Of a stretch of 64,000 nucleotides of DNA, positions 1 through 8,669 are shown in pieces (the first letter of the stretch is position 1; every line of letters starts with the position of its first letter). The notes under the pieces are model-generated. The model did not search any database and was not told the origin of the DNA. It saw nothing but the letters and a program-made list of their open reading frames with translations. The DNA is from an uncultured Burkholderiales bacterium (GTDB lineage Bacteria; Pseudomonadota; Gammaproteobacteria; Burkholderiales; Burkholderiaceae): the NCBI GenBank assembly GCA_946480465.1, contig CAMLJY010000036.1, positions 1-64,000 on the forward strand, written 5' to 3'. A program made the translations under genes and the position numbers.

Positions 1-24
1 TGAGCGCCGCCCGGCCGTTCCGAA

Positions 25-62
25 GGCGCTCGCTCCCCCTCGGGGGGACGGCGCGCAGCGCC
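25..62. repeat. GC-rich nested palindromic element upstream of the T6SS gene set
   Basis: Outer arms GGCGCT (25-30) and AGCGCC (57-62) enclose a C5/G5 hairpin (35-39 with 43-47). Its 3' flank, AAGGGGG at 63-69, doubles as the Shine-Dalgarno of the next gene. From memory, similar 'CCCCCTCGGGGGG...AGGGGGCC' strings are dispersed in Burkholderiales intergenic regions, so this may be a REP-like unit. No second copy was seen in the window, so the repeat status is inference. Confidence 0.4.
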
Positions 63-76
63 AAGGGGGCCGCCTG

Positions 77-1165
77 ATGAGCGCCGCACCCGGCCACCAC
101 ACGCTGCTGCCCGGTGAATCGCCCGACGGCGCCCCGGTGCTGAGCGTGCTGCTCAAGCGCAGCTACGACATCGTGCCCGCCGGCGCCTGCACCCGCGCCG
201 AAGCCGACCGGCCACTGGTGCCCGGCGACCTGTTCTGGGACAGCCCGATGAACTCGTCCGTCCGCCACGAAAGCGACTTCGTGCCCTGGAAGCTCGGCAC
301 CGACGTCGTCTTCAACGGCCAGGTGCATGCCCCCGGTGGCCAGCCGGTGGAGGCCTGCTGGGCCGGCGTGCAGGTGGCCGACCGCCTGAAGCGCCTGTGG
401 GTGCAGGGCGACCGCCAGGCCCGCCACGTGCCGGACGCGCCACCGGTCTTCACCGACCCCGAGCCCTTCACCGCGCTGCCGCTGCGCTACGAACGCGCCT
501 ACGGCGGCACGGACGTGTTCTCCGACCCGCGCGGCGCCTTCGCCTACCCACGCAACCCCACCGGCCGCGGCTTCGTCGTCGCCAACACGCCGCAAACCGT
601 GGACGGCCTGCCGCTGCCCAACTTCGAAGACCCGAACGACCTGCTGACGCCTGAACGGCTCGTCACCGGCGACTACGCGCGCTGGACTGCGCAGCCCGCC
701 CCGGTCGGCCTGGGCTGGACCGGCAAGACCTGGATGCACCGCTGCCAGTGGGCCGGCGTGATGCCCGGCGACCGCGCAGCCGAGCAGGAGATGCGCCGCG
801 CCTATGCGCAACTGATGCCGGCAGACCAGCGCGAGGCCTACCTGGCCAACGGCCTGCCGACCATGGATTTCCGCTTCTTCCAGGGGGCGGCGCCCGGGCT
901 GTCGCTGCCCTTCCTGCATGGCGACGAGTGGCTGCGCACCGAGAACCTGAGCCCCGAGGGCGAACTGGCCTTCGCGCTGCCCGCCGAGCGGCCCGCCATC
1001 GGCATCGACGTCGGCCAGGGCGAGCAGCAGCCCGCGGTGGTGCTGCACACCGTGATGGTCCACCTCGACGAGCGCCAGCTCGACCTGGTCTGGCGGGCCG
1101 CCATCCCCTACCCTGGCCGCGACTGGCTGCCGCAGATGCGGCGGCTGGCCATCACGGTGGATTGA
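77..1165 (+). CDS. DUF2169 family protein (type VI secretion effector-associated)
   Basis: A 362-residue soluble protein without a signal peptide. It has the DUF2169 pattern: a beta-rich N-terminus beginning with a 'LLKRSYDI' strand, a central YERAYGGTD motif near residue 138, and a C-terminal half rich in W and P. DUF2169 proteins are regularly encoded between VgrG and PAAR-like/Rhs effector genes of type VI secretion systems and are thought to act as effector-loading accessories. The start is ATG 77, with AAGGGGG 7 nt upstream. The following small gene begins 7 nt after the stop, and the order DUF2169, membrane protein, DUF4150, Rhs is a typical effector island. The exact biochemical role is not established. 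Confidence 0.85.
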   Translation: MSAAPGHHTLLPGESPDGAPVLSVLLKRSYDIVPAGACTRAEADRPLVPGDLFWDSPMNSSVRHESDFVPWKLGTDVVFNGQVHAPGGQPVEACWAGVQVADRLKRLWVQGDRQARHVPDAPPVFTDPEPFTALPLRYERAYGGTDVFSDPRGAFAYPRNPTGRGFVVANTPQTVDGLPLPNFEDPNDLLTPERLVTGDYARWTAQPAPVGLGWTGKTWMHRCQWAGVMPGDRAAEQEMRRAYAQLMPADQREAYLANGLPTMDFRFFQGAAPGLSLPFLHGDEWLRTENLSPEGELAFALPAERPAIGIDVGQGEQQPAVVLHTVMVHLDERQLDLVWRAAIPYPGRDWLPQMRRLAITVD

Positions 1166-1172
1166 TCTTGTA

Positions 1173-1565
1173 ATGCCCAAAATGAGCGTCCTATCAGCCA
1201 ACCCCATCGGCTTCATCATCATGGCGCTGCTGCTGATCGGCGTGGGCGGCTACTACGCCTGGGGCGCGATCGACACCGCCGGCCTGCCCACCGAGCAGCG
1301 CAGCGCGGTGGTCACGGGCAAGCAGGTGAACCCGGCGCACCGGACCTACCGCACCAACATCGTCGCCGGCCGCGCCTACACGCAATCGCACACGCAGGGC
1401 GAAACACGCGTCGTCACGCTGAAGATCGGGGACGAGGACAGCGTGGGTTATGTCGACGCCTGGCAGTACCAGCAGCTGAAGCCCGGCGACACCGTGCAGG
1501 TGACGGTGCACCGCACGCGGCTGACACGCCGGCTGGAAGTGCTGGAAGTGAAGACGGCCGGCTGA
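1173..1565 (+). CDS. Small membrane protein of the Rhs/T6SS island
   Basis: 130 residues. One hydrophobic helix (about residues 11-32, GFIIMALLLIGVGGYYAW) is followed by a soluble beta-rich domain. The domain vaguely resembles DUF3592-type folds ('QRSAVVTGKQV...LKPGDTVQVTVHRT'), but this is not a firm assignment. The start ATG lies 7 nt after the DUF2169 stop, and the DUF4150 gene begins 19 nt downstream, so it is almost certainly in the effector operon. It could be a membrane accessory or a second immunity-type factor; the sequence does not say which. Confidence 0.6.
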   Translation: MPKMSVLSANPIGFIIMALLLIGVGGYYAWGAIDTAGLPTEQRSAVVTGKQVNPAHRTYRTNIVAGRAYTQSHTQGETRVVTLKIGDEDSVGYVDAWQYQQLKPGDTVQVTVHRTRLTRRLEVLEVKTAG

Positions 1566-1584
1566 AGAACGGGGAGAACGACAG

Positions 1585-2373
1585 ATGCTGTGGCCCGCCG
1601 TCAAGATGACCGACATGGTGATCGGCCTGGACTTCCACGCCGTCATCATCCCGCCCGCGCCGGCGCCCGTGCCGATGGTGCCGCACCCGTACTTCGGGCT
1701 GATCTACCTGTGGATGACGCCGGCGTTCCCGAAGGTGAACACGCTGATCAACGGCATGCCGGCGTGCACCGCGGGCGCGATGGGCTACAGCGTGCACATC
1801 CCCATGGGCCTGCCCTGCCCACCGTCGATGCTGAACCAGCTGTACTGGCGGCGCTACCTGCTGAACATCCCCAAGCAGCTGATGCTGGTGGCGCTGACCC
1901 TGATGGCCAACCTGGCCATCGCCGGCATCTCGGCGCTCTTCGTGCCGCCCAACTCGGCCGCCGGCCGCTTCATGAAGGACGTGACCGGCATCGACAGCGC
2001 CAGTTGGGGCGGCGTGTGGGAATCGATCAAGGGCAGCTTCTCGGCCTACACCCAGTGGTCCACCTGGGCGAAGCTGCTGATGCCGCCCATCCCCTACCCC
2101 GGCGCCCAGGGCTCCGCGGCCATCGGCAGCCCCAACGTCACCGTCAACGGCGGGCCGCTGGCCTTCGCCGCGCCGCTGATGGCCACGTCGTGCAGCGACC
2201 TGCCCATCGTGCCCAACGCCGCCACGGTCGGCTTCAGCAACGTGATGGTCGGCGTGAGCCTGGCGGACATGGCGCGGGCGTTGGCGGTGAATGCGGCGCA
2301 GGGGGCGGTGAGCATGGCGGTGCAGAAGGGACTGGACCGCGCCACCGAAGGCAAGAACCCGTGCGCACGCTAG
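1585..2373 (+). CDS. DUF4150 / PAAR-like domain protein
   Basis: 262 residues. The N-terminus (MTDMVIGLDFHAV with a proline run) and the conserved 'INGMPACTAGAMGYSVHIPMG' segment match DUF4150/PAAR-like proteins that sit on the T6SS VgrG spike. A hydrophobic stretch (about residues 90-115) may be a transmembrane region for moving the effector across the target inner membrane. The C-terminal part has a second PAAR-like portion ('IGSPNVTVNGGPLAFA', 'SNVMVGVSLADMARA'). GGGGAG precedes ATG 1585. The stop overlaps the GTG start of the Rhs gene by 13 nt, so tip and toxin are translationally coupled. In many species these two modules are one polypeptide; here they are split. Confidence 0.8.
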   Translation: MLWPAVKMTDMVIGLDFHAVIIPPAPAPVPMVPHPYFGLIYLWMTPAFPKVNTLINGMPACTAGAMGYSVHIPMGLPCPPSMLNQLYWRRYLLNIPKQLMLVALTLMANLAIAGISALFVPPNSAAGRFMKDVTGIDSASWGGVWESIKGSFSAYTQWSTWAKLLMPPIPYPGAQGSAAIGSPNVTVNGGPLAFAAPLMATSCSDLPIVPNAATVGFSNVMVGVSLADMARALAVNAAQGAVSMAVQKGLDRATEGKNPCAR

Positions 2374-5300
2374 CCGCGCTCAGCACCGAAGCGCCGTGCA
2401 CGCCGAGCGGCCCGCAGCTGGTGGGCGACCCGGTCGACACGCTGTCGGGTTCGGTGGTCGACAACAAGCTGGAGTTCCGGCTCGTCGGTCCGCTGGAGCT
2501 TCGCTGGCAAAGGCTGTACGACAGCGCCAGCCACCACCGGATGTCGGCCCTGGGACGCGGCCACACGCATGCCTTCGACCATGCGCTGCGCCTGGACGGC
2601 GACACGCTGCTGCACGAGGAGCCGTTCGGCCTGCGCCATGCGTACCCCATGCTTCAAGTCGGCCAGCAGTGCTCGCGCCACGGGATGACGCTGCGCCGCC
2701 TGTGGATTCACCACTTCGAACTGCGCGCCCACGACGCCACGGCGATGGAGTTCCAGTTCGTGCCCGGCTGCGAGCGCGCCGAACTGAAGCAGGTGGCGCG
2801 GGGGGCCCACCGCATCCAGTTCGTCAGGTCGGCGAACGGCCTGCTCGAACGCATCCTCACCTCCACCGGCCGCTGCATCGTCGTCGACGCATGGCCCGAC
2901 GGCCGGCTCGCGGCGCTGACGCTGCAGGGCACGGCGCATGGTGATGCCGACCAGCTGCTGGTGGCCTACGCCTACGACGAGCGCGGGCTGCTCGCGTCGA
3001 CACGCAACGCCGAAGGCCACGGCTACCACTTCGAGTACGACGAAGCGGGCCGGCTGACCTGCCGCACGGGCCGCAAGGGATTCCGCTTCCATTACGCCTA
3101 CGACGAGGCGGGCCGATGCGCGGTCTCGATGGGCGACGAGCGGCTGCACGGCGTGGCGATGGAATACGTCCGCGCCGGCCGGCTGACCCGGGTCACCCGG
3201 CCCGATGGCGGGCACTGGGTCTATGCCTTCGACGACAAGGGGCGGCTGGCGCGCATCGTCGACGCCCTGGGCGGCACGCAGCAGTTCATCACCGACGAGA
3301 CGGGCCGTATTGCGCTGCAGGTCGACCAGAACCGCAACGTGTCCCGCCTAGTCTACGACGGTGCCGGCGCCCTCGTGGCCAGGCTGGACCCGCTGGGCCA
3401 CCGGCACCCGCTTCCAGCGGATCCGAACGAGGACTCGCCGCTGGCCGAGCGCATGGCCGCGTGCCAGGTCGAGTACGAGTTCGGCCGTCTCGTCGACAGC
3501 GATCGCATCGCCCTGCCGACGGACGCCGAAGTGGCGCGCCTCGACGTCAGCGACCGGGCCAAGGACCTGCTGGCGAGGGCCACGGACCCGGCCTCGCCCG
3601 CGCGGCGCGACTCTCCCCGCGTCGTTCCGCTGGGCGTGCGCTGGTGGCCCCGGCCATCCCGCGGACGCGTCTTCAACGACTTCGGCAAGCTGGTGCGGCA
3701 GCACGACGAGTCCGGGCGCATCCGGTCGTGGAGCTACGACGCCTCGGGCAACGTGGCCACGTTCACCGACTTCGACGGCAGCACCTGGCACTACGACACC
3801 GGCACCTGGCACTCGCTGCGAACGCTGACCAACCCGCTGGGGGCGGTGTCCACCTTCGACTACACCGCCGCCGGCCTGGTCGCCGGCTTCACCGATCCCG
3901 GCGGCAACCGGACGTCGTACCGCTACGACCTCAACGACCACCTGATCGAAGTCGCACGCCACGGCCGCCCGCGGGACCGCTATGTCCGGGATGCCGCAGG
4001 CAGCCTGCTGCTGAAGCAGGACGGCAGCGGGGAACCGCTGCTGCGCTACAGCATCGGCCCGGGTGGCCTGATGCGCAGCCGCACGCTGGCCTGCGGCGCC
4101 GAGCACCGGTTCGAGTACGACTCATCGGGTCGCTGCACCAGCGCGTCGACACCCCGCGACTTGGTCGAGATCGCCTACGACGCCGCCGGCAACCGGCTCG
4201 CCGACCTGCGCAACGGACGGGGAATCGAAACGCAGTACCTGCGCTGGCGCAAGCCCAGCCGATCCTCGTACTTCGGGCGCTTCGAGGTCCGGTACGACTG
4301 GAAGGACCGCAGCACCCTGGCCATCACGGACCCCGCAGGCGCTGTCCAGGTGCTGCGCTTCCTTGGCCACGGCATCGTCGAGCGCCTGTTGAGCAACGGC
4401 GTGCGCGAGACGGCCCAGTACGACGGCCAGGGGCGCTGCCTGATGAAGTACGCGGAACGTGGACTCCGGCCACCGTGGTTCAGGCGATACCACTGGTCGG
4501 GCGAAGGCGAGCTGCGGCGGCAGGAAGACACGGGTTTCGGCAACGCGGTGTTCGAGTACGACGCCGCGCATCGCCTGCGCCGGTGCATCCACGGCGACCG
4601 CACCGACGAGTTCCGCTTCGACGCTGCCGACAACCTGATGGCCCAGCCCGGCCTGCATGGCGTGGAGCTGCGGGACGGCAATCGCCTGCGCAGCGCCAAC
4701 GGCTACGCCGTTGAATACGACGGACGCGACCACGTCGCGTCGCGCCGGGGGCCGGGCGTGGACGTGCGATACGTGTACGACAGCCGCGACCTGCTGGTCC
4801 GGGCCGAACTGCCCGAAGGCACCTGGACGTCCGACTACGACGCCTTCGGCCGCAGGAGCCGAAAGTGCTGGAACGGACGCACGACGGAGTACCACTGGAA
4901 CAACGAGCAGCTGGCCGCGGAAGTGGCCGCCGACGGCCGGGTGCGGCTCTACGTCTACGCCGATCCGCTCTCGGTCGCGCCATTCATGTTCGTGGACTAC
5001 GCCGCTGTCGATGCCGCACCCGAGAGCGGCCAGCGTTACCTGATCCTCGCCGACCAGCTGGGAGCGCCGCGCATCGTCGAAGACGACGCGGGCCAGGAGG
5101 TCTGGCGGGCCGAGTACGACGCCTTCGGCGCGGCGCGGCCATCGCCCGCCTCACGCATCGAGCTGGACCTTCGCTTTCCCGGCCACCAGGCCGACCCGGA
5201 GCTGGGCCTGCACTGCAACCGGTTCAGGCACTACGACCCCGCCGAGGGCCGCTATCTCCAGAGCGATCCCTGGGGCCTGGGCGGCGGCCCGAACCTGTAC

Positions 5301-5933
5301 GCGTACCGGTCGAATCCGCTGCTCTCGACGGACCTGCGGGGCCTGGGCGAAGAAGAGCACGAGAAGAAGCCGGAGAAGAAGGAAGGCGAAGAGCTTCCTC
5401 CGGGCATGACGCAGAAGGAGTACGACGACCTCAAGGCCGAGATGAAGGCGCTGGGCGACGACGCCTGGGCACGCATGCAGGAAGCGCGCGAGCGCGGCGA
5501 CCGCACCGTGACGCTTCCCGACGGAACCGTGCTGAAGACGAGCGACAGCGCGATGGGCCCCTGCCTGTCGATCGTCAAGGACCTCGAGACCGGACAGGTG
5601 TTCTACGGCCAGAACACCGGCAAGCAACCCGAGAACCTGGCCCCGCCCCTGCAGGAGCGAACCAATGCCGTTGTTGCGGCGAATGAGGCGAAGAGCCCGG
5701 CCCCCGAGGGATATCCGCCCGGATGGACACGCGACAAGGGCATTCCGGGCTCGCATTCGGAGGTGCAGGCATTGAATCAGGGCATGCAGGCGCGCCCGGG
5801 TTCGACGCCGGAAGACTTCGCGGTTCACAACGTGCGCACTCAGACCAACAAGAATGGCAATGCGGGCGACCCGATGCCGCGCTGCGACAATTGCAAACCC
5901 ATCACGGATGGCGTGATTCCACTCACCGACTGA
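2361..5933 (+). CDS. Rhs effector with C-terminal YwqJ-like deaminase toxin
   Basis: 1190 residues from GTG 2361, inside the end of the DUF4150 gene; the open frame further upstream overlaps real genes and is not used. It opens with the Rhs entry motif 'GDPVDTLSGSVVDNKLEF', followed by many YD repeats (for example YDEAGRLT) that build the toxin-encasing cocoon. The core ends with SDPWGLGGG (D969) and, 22 residues on, DLRGLG (D991) where DPxGL is usual. The roughly 195-residue variable tail starts with a charged EEHEKKPEKKE linker and carries H1132-S-E1134 and R1174-C1175-D-N-C1178. That is the HxE...CxxC zinc signature of deaminase-fold toxins, and 'RCDNCKPITDGV' closely recalls the YwqJ type. 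The substrate (base in DNA, RNA or nucleotide) cannot be read from sequence. A YwqK-like immunity gene follows after 13 nt. Confidence 0.9.
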   Translation: MRTLAALSTEAPCTPSGPQLVGDPVDTLSGSVVDNKLEFRLVGPLELRWQRLYDSASHHRMSALGRGHTHAFDHALRLDGDTLLHEEPFGLRHAYPMLQVGQQCSRHGMTLRRLWIHHFELRAHDATAMEFQFVPGCERAELKQVARGAHRIQFVRSANGLLERILTSTGRCIVVDAWPDGRLAALTLQGTAHGDADQLLVAYAYDERGLLASTRNAEGHGYHFEYDEAGRLTCRTGRKGFRFHYAYDEAGRCAVSMGDERLHGVAMEYVRAGRLTRVTRPDGGHWVYAFDDKGRLARIVDALGGTQQFITDETGRIALQVDQNRNVSRLVYDGAGALVARLDPLGHRHPLPADPNEDSPLAERMAACQVEYEFGRLVDSDRIALPTDAEVARLDVSDRAKDLLARATDPASPARRDSPRVVPLGVRWWPRPSRGRVFNDFGKLVRQHDESGRIRSWSYDASGNVATFTDFDGSTWHYDTGTWHSLRTLTNPLGAVSTFDYTAAGLVAGFTDPGGNRTSYRYDLNDHLIEVARHGRPRDRYVRDAAGSLLLKQDGSGEPLLRYSIGPGGLMRSRTLACGAEHRFEYDSSGRCTSASTPRDLVEIAYDAAGNRLADLRNGRGIETQYLRWRKPSRSSYFGRFEVRYDWKDRSTLAITDPAGAVQVLRFLGHGIVERLLSNGVRETAQYDGQGRCLMKYAERGLRPPWFRRYHWSGEGELRRQEDTGFGNAVFEYDAAHRLRRCIHGDRTDEFRFDAADNLMAQPGLHGVELRDGNRLRSANGYAVEYDGRDHVASRRGPGVDVRYVYDSRDLLVRAELPEGTWTSDYDAFGRRSRKCWNGRTTEYHWNNEQLAAEVAADGRVRLYVYADPLSVAPFMFVDYAAVDAAPESGQRYLILADQLGAPRIVEDDAGQEVWRAEYDAFGAARPSPASRIELDLRFPGHQADPELGLHCNRFRHYDPAEGRYLQSDPWGLGGGPNLYAYRSNPLLSTDLRGLGEEEHEKKPEKKEGEELPPGMTQKEYDDLKAEMKALGDDAWARMQEARERGDRTVTLPDGTVLKTSDSAMGPCLSIVKDLETGQVFYGQNTGKQPENLAPPLQERTNAVVAANEAKSPAPEGYPPGWTRDKGIPGSHSEVQALNQGMQARPGSTPEDFAVHNVRTQTNKNGNAGDPMPRCDNCKPITDGVIPLTD

Positions 5934-5946
5934 ACCCCACCGAGCC

Positions 5947-6363
5947 ATGACACGAGTTCCCGCCGAGACGCTCGAATACCCCGGAGACGGGCTCCATTAC
6001 CTCGACGACCGCCCATTCACCGGCGTTGCCTTCACCACCTACAAGGACGGGCGCCCGAAAGCGGAAATGTCATACCGCGAGGGGCTTCGATGGGGCCCGA
6101 CCGTCGAGCGTTATCCGGAGGGCCAATTGATGGTCGAGTCGACCTACTACAAAGGCGTTCTGCACGGACGCGCGCGCGAATGGCACCGCAACGGCCAGAT
6201 GGCGGAGGACGGCGAGTACGAGTACGGCATCATCATCTGGGAAAAGATGTGGGACGAGGGCGGTGCCCTCGAACGCGACTACGCGCTGAAGCCGACCGAC
6301 CAGGACTACCAGACCCTGCAGCACTACCGGCAGACCTTCGGGGCGGGCGGCGCGGGAGGCTGA
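5947..6363 (+). CDS. YwqK-type MORN-variant immunity protein
   Basis: 138 residues built of MORN-like repeats ('YKDGRPKAEMSYREGLRWGP', 'YPEGQLMVESTYYKG', 'WHRNGQMAEDGEYEYG'), ending in a short helical tail. This is the architecture of the YwqK antitoxin family, which in Bacillus is paired with the YwqJ deaminase toxin. Here it lies 13 nt downstream of the Rhs gene whose C-terminus carries the YwqJ-like domain, so toxin type and immunity type agree independently. It has no signal peptide, which fits cytoplasmic neutralisation. Base composition is slightly less GC-rich than the Rhs core, typical of exchanged toxin/immunity tips. Confidence 0.8.
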   Translation: MTRVPAETLEYPGDGLHYLDDRPFTGVAFTTYKDGRPKAEMSYREGLRWGPTVERYPEGQLMVESTYYKGVLHGRAREWHRNGQMAEDGEYEYGIIIWEKMWDEGGALERDYALKPTDQDYQTLQHYRQTFGAGGAGG

Positions 6364-6370
6364 TCGCATC

Positions 6371-7078
6371 GTGGGCAGCGCCTACGGCGAGGCCATCGAT
6401 GCAACCCGCGACACGATCGTCGAACGGGCCCGTGGCTACAAGCGCCTGGTGATCGCCGTGTCGCTCGGCAGCCTGGCTGCGGCGAGCGTAGCCATCGGCC
6501 TGCAGGACCTGCGGCCGCTGCTGACCCTGGTGCTGCTGCCCAGCCTGGTGCTGAACCACGCGCGCCGTGACCTGAAGAAGGTGCTGCGCTGGCGGTCGCG
6601 GCTGCTCTCCGCCTGGGAATCCGGCGACCTCGACCTGCGCATCTTCCGCGACACGATCAGGCGCGTGCCGGCACTGCCTGCAGGCACGGTCGAAGGCATG
6701 CTGGATTGCCTGCCGGATTGGGACGTGCACCAGACGACAAGGGCCTCGCGCGCCGCGCTCGCACGAATCCAGTCGGCGATCGGCACGGCCGCCGCAGCCG
6801 CCCTGGGCATCCGTGCGCTGGCCTGGGGGGCGGCGGCCATGGCCCTTGCGCTGGCCTTGCTGAGTCGCGGACTCCTGTGGCTGCTTCTGTGCCCGCTCGC
6901 GGCGGTCGTGGCCGCCGCCTGGCTCCGGCATTCCCGGCGCCGTCTGGACAAGCTGGTGGCGTCCGCCCCGCAGGCGCTGGCCGATGCATCGGACCTGCCG
7001 TCGTTCGAACGCGGGCAGGCGGGGTTGAACTGGCAGGGCCACCGCCAGTCCGGCGACCTGGCCGGCAGCAGTCCGTGA
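6371..7078 (+). CDS. Hypothetical membrane protein after the immunity gene
   Basis: 235 residues from GTG 6371, starting 7 nt after the immunity stop. Hydrophobic segments lie at about residues 26-58 and 140-185, separated by a basic, arginine-rich loop (HARRDLKKVLRWRSR). The C-terminus is soluble. No family is recognised. Its position at the end of the effector operon allows a role in immunity or an unrelated membrane function. The stop codon is embedded in a perfect hairpin shared with the convergent methyltransferase gene. Confidence 0.6.
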   Translation: MGSAYGEAIDATRDTIVERARGYKRLVIAVSLGSLAAASVAIGLQDLRPLLTLVLLPSLVLNHARRDLKKVLRWRSRLLSAWESGDLDLRIFRDTIRRVPALPAGTVEGMLDCLPDWDVHQTTRASRAALARIQSAIGTAAAAALGIRALAWGAAAMALALALLSRGLLWLLLCPLAAVVAAAWLRHSRRRLDKLVASAPQALADASDLPSFERGQAGLNWQGHRQSGDLAGSSP

Positions 7079-7095
7079 CCGGCCGTCCGGTCACG
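7074..7095. terminator. Hairpin embracing two convergent stop codons
   Basis: CGTGACCGG (7074-7082), loop CCGT, then CCGGTCACG (7087-7095): a perfect 9-bp stem with a tetraloop. It contains the TGA of the membrane protein gene (7076-7078) and, on the other strand, the TGA of the methyltransferase gene (7091-7093). There is no T-tract on either side, so a bidirectional terminator is plausible but not proven. Confidence 0.5.
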
Positions 7096-8608
7096 CCCGC
7101 AGCAATGCACGTGCCGCGAAGTCCTGCAGCCTTCGGGCCATCCAGGCCTCGATCGTCGCCTCCGCCGCAGGCGGGTCTGCCGCCGGCAGCCGCAGCATCC
7201 CCCCGGCCACCGCATCGGCCAGGGCCGTTCGCAGCGCCACCCGGTCGCGCCGGCCGTCCAACAGGGCCAGCAGGAACTCGTCACCCGGCTCCAGCAGCGT
7301 CATCTGATGGAGCGCATTGGCGACCACGCGCTCCCCGGCCGCCGCGCACGCACTCGCCCGCGGCCGCTCGCTAACTCCTGATGCACACGGAGGCTGCCAG
7401 CTGCGCAGCTCCACCACGCCGGACAGGAAACACTGGAACAGGTCCTGCATCGGCAGCGCCACGTCATCGGGCCGGTTGGCGATGCGCCCCGCCTCGGCCA
7501 GCAGCTCCTCCAGCGGCCACCCCTGCGGCCAGCGCTGCGCGAGCAGCTCCAGCGCCACCTTGCTCACCGCGTGCGAAGCCGAAGCCAGCGCGCCGCCCGG
7601 CGCGCGCCAAGCCACCTCCACCCGCGGGTCCAGGTCCAGCGCGCCCGCCCCTTCACGCCGCGCCGGCGAAGCGAGGTACATGCCGCTCATCACCCCCGGC
7701 GACAAGGCCCGCCGCACCTTCATCCCCGCCCGGCACAGCAGCGTCTGCCTGAACTGCCGGTTGCGCACGAAGTCCATGTACTGCTCGAGGTGGATGATGT
7801 CGGCGCTGATGCCCTCCAGCGTCGCCGCCACCTCCGGCGGAAAGCGCCCGGTCAGCATCGCGGCGAAGTCGGCCTCGGCCAGGTACTGCAGGCCATGCGC
7901 GGCAGCGCGTTCGGCGAACTGGTGGAAGTACAGCGGCGCGTTGGTCGGCTCCAGGTGCTCGTGGTAGAGGTAGCTGTCGCTGCAGCGGCCCAGCAGCTCC
8001 AGCTCGCGCGCCAGCACCTGGCCGTAGGCATGGCCTTCCTGCGGCACGGCACTGGCCAGGAAAGCGAGCAGCGCACGCGCCTGCTCGATGCGCTCGGCCG
8101 GCGTCCCGAAAGGCATCGCGTGGTAGCGCATCATGTGGCGCACGCTTTCGCGCAGGTGCCAGCCGGGGTAGGTGTTGTAGCTGACGTAGGCGATGCCCTG
8201 CGGCGCCAGCAGGCGGCCGGCGATGCGCAGGATCCAGTCCTGCACCGCCGGCTCCACCCAGGAGTACACGCCGTGGCAGACCACGTAGTCGAACTGGCCC
8301 CAGCGTTCATCCACGTCGGTGATCGATGCCTCTTCGATGCGCACGTTGCGCAGGCCCAGCGCCTCGATGCGCACGCGGCCTTCGGCCACCTGGCGCGCCG
8401 ACAGGTCCACGCCGGTGAAGCGGCTGCCCGGCAGGCCGCAGGCCATCGGGATCAGGTTGCCGCCGGCGGCGCAGCCCAGCTCCAGCACGCGGCAGTTTTC
8501 GATCGGCGGCGGCTGCAGGCCGAACACGCGCGCCAGCGTCGCCAGCCGGTCCGGGTGGGTCTGGGCGAAGGCCTGGCTGGGGTAGGGAAGTTCGTCGTAG
8601 CTGTTCAT
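7091..8608 (-). CDS. SAM-dependent methyltransferase with methyltransferase regulatory domain
   Basis: 505 residues. The N-terminal class I methyltransferase domain has motif I 'VLELGCAAGGN' (about residues 41-51) and an acidic strand-2 end ('FTGVDLS'). 'FDYVVCHGVYSWV' and 'YVSYNTYPGWH' follow; both are characteristic of the family that carries the methyltransferase regulatory domain (PF10119), which fills the middle of the protein. The C-terminal 150 residues are helical, with a wing-like 'ELLAQRWPQGWPLEELLAEA'. The substrate is unknown. The start ATG 8608 gives the conserved 'MNSYDELPYPS' N-terminus. It is monocistronic, convergent with the T6SS island. Confidence 0.85.
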   Translation of the reverse strand: MNSYDELPYPSQAFAQTHPDRLATLARVFGLQPPPIENCRVLELGCAAGGNLIPMACGLPGSRFTGVDLSARQVAEGRVRIEALGLRNVRIEEASITDVDERWGQFDYVVCHGVYSWVEPAVQDWILRIAGRLLAPQGIAYVSYNTYPGWHLRESVRHMMRYHAMPFGTPAERIEQARALLAFLASAVPQEGHAYGQVLARELELLGRCSDSYLYHEHLEPTNAPLYFHQFAERAAAHGLQYLAEADFAAMLTGRFPPEVAATLEGISADIIHLEQYMDFVRNRQFRQTLLCRAGMKVRRALSPGVMSGMYLASPARREGAGALDLDPRVEVAWRAPGGALASASHAVSKVALELLAQRWPQGWPLEELLAEAGRIANRPDDVALPMQDLFQCFLSGVVELRSWQPPCASGVSERPRASACAAAGERVVANALHQMTLLEPGDEFLLALLDGRRDRVALRTALADAVAGGMLRLPAADPPAAEATIEAWMARRLQDFAARALLRA

Positions 8609-8669
8609 CGCTCGAGCGGGGCTGCGGACGGTCGCAGGCGGACGCGCCGCTTCGACGTTATCGCCGCCA

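Noticed and set aside
1..76. End of a preceding coding gene (TGA at 1-3)
   Set aside because: Three nucleotides cannot show a reading frame; treated as intergenic with a palindromic element.
1590..2360. Upstream extension of the Rhs reading frame
   Set aside because: It is out of frame with, and fully overlaps, the DUF4150 gene; recognisable Rhs sequence begins only at GTG 2361.
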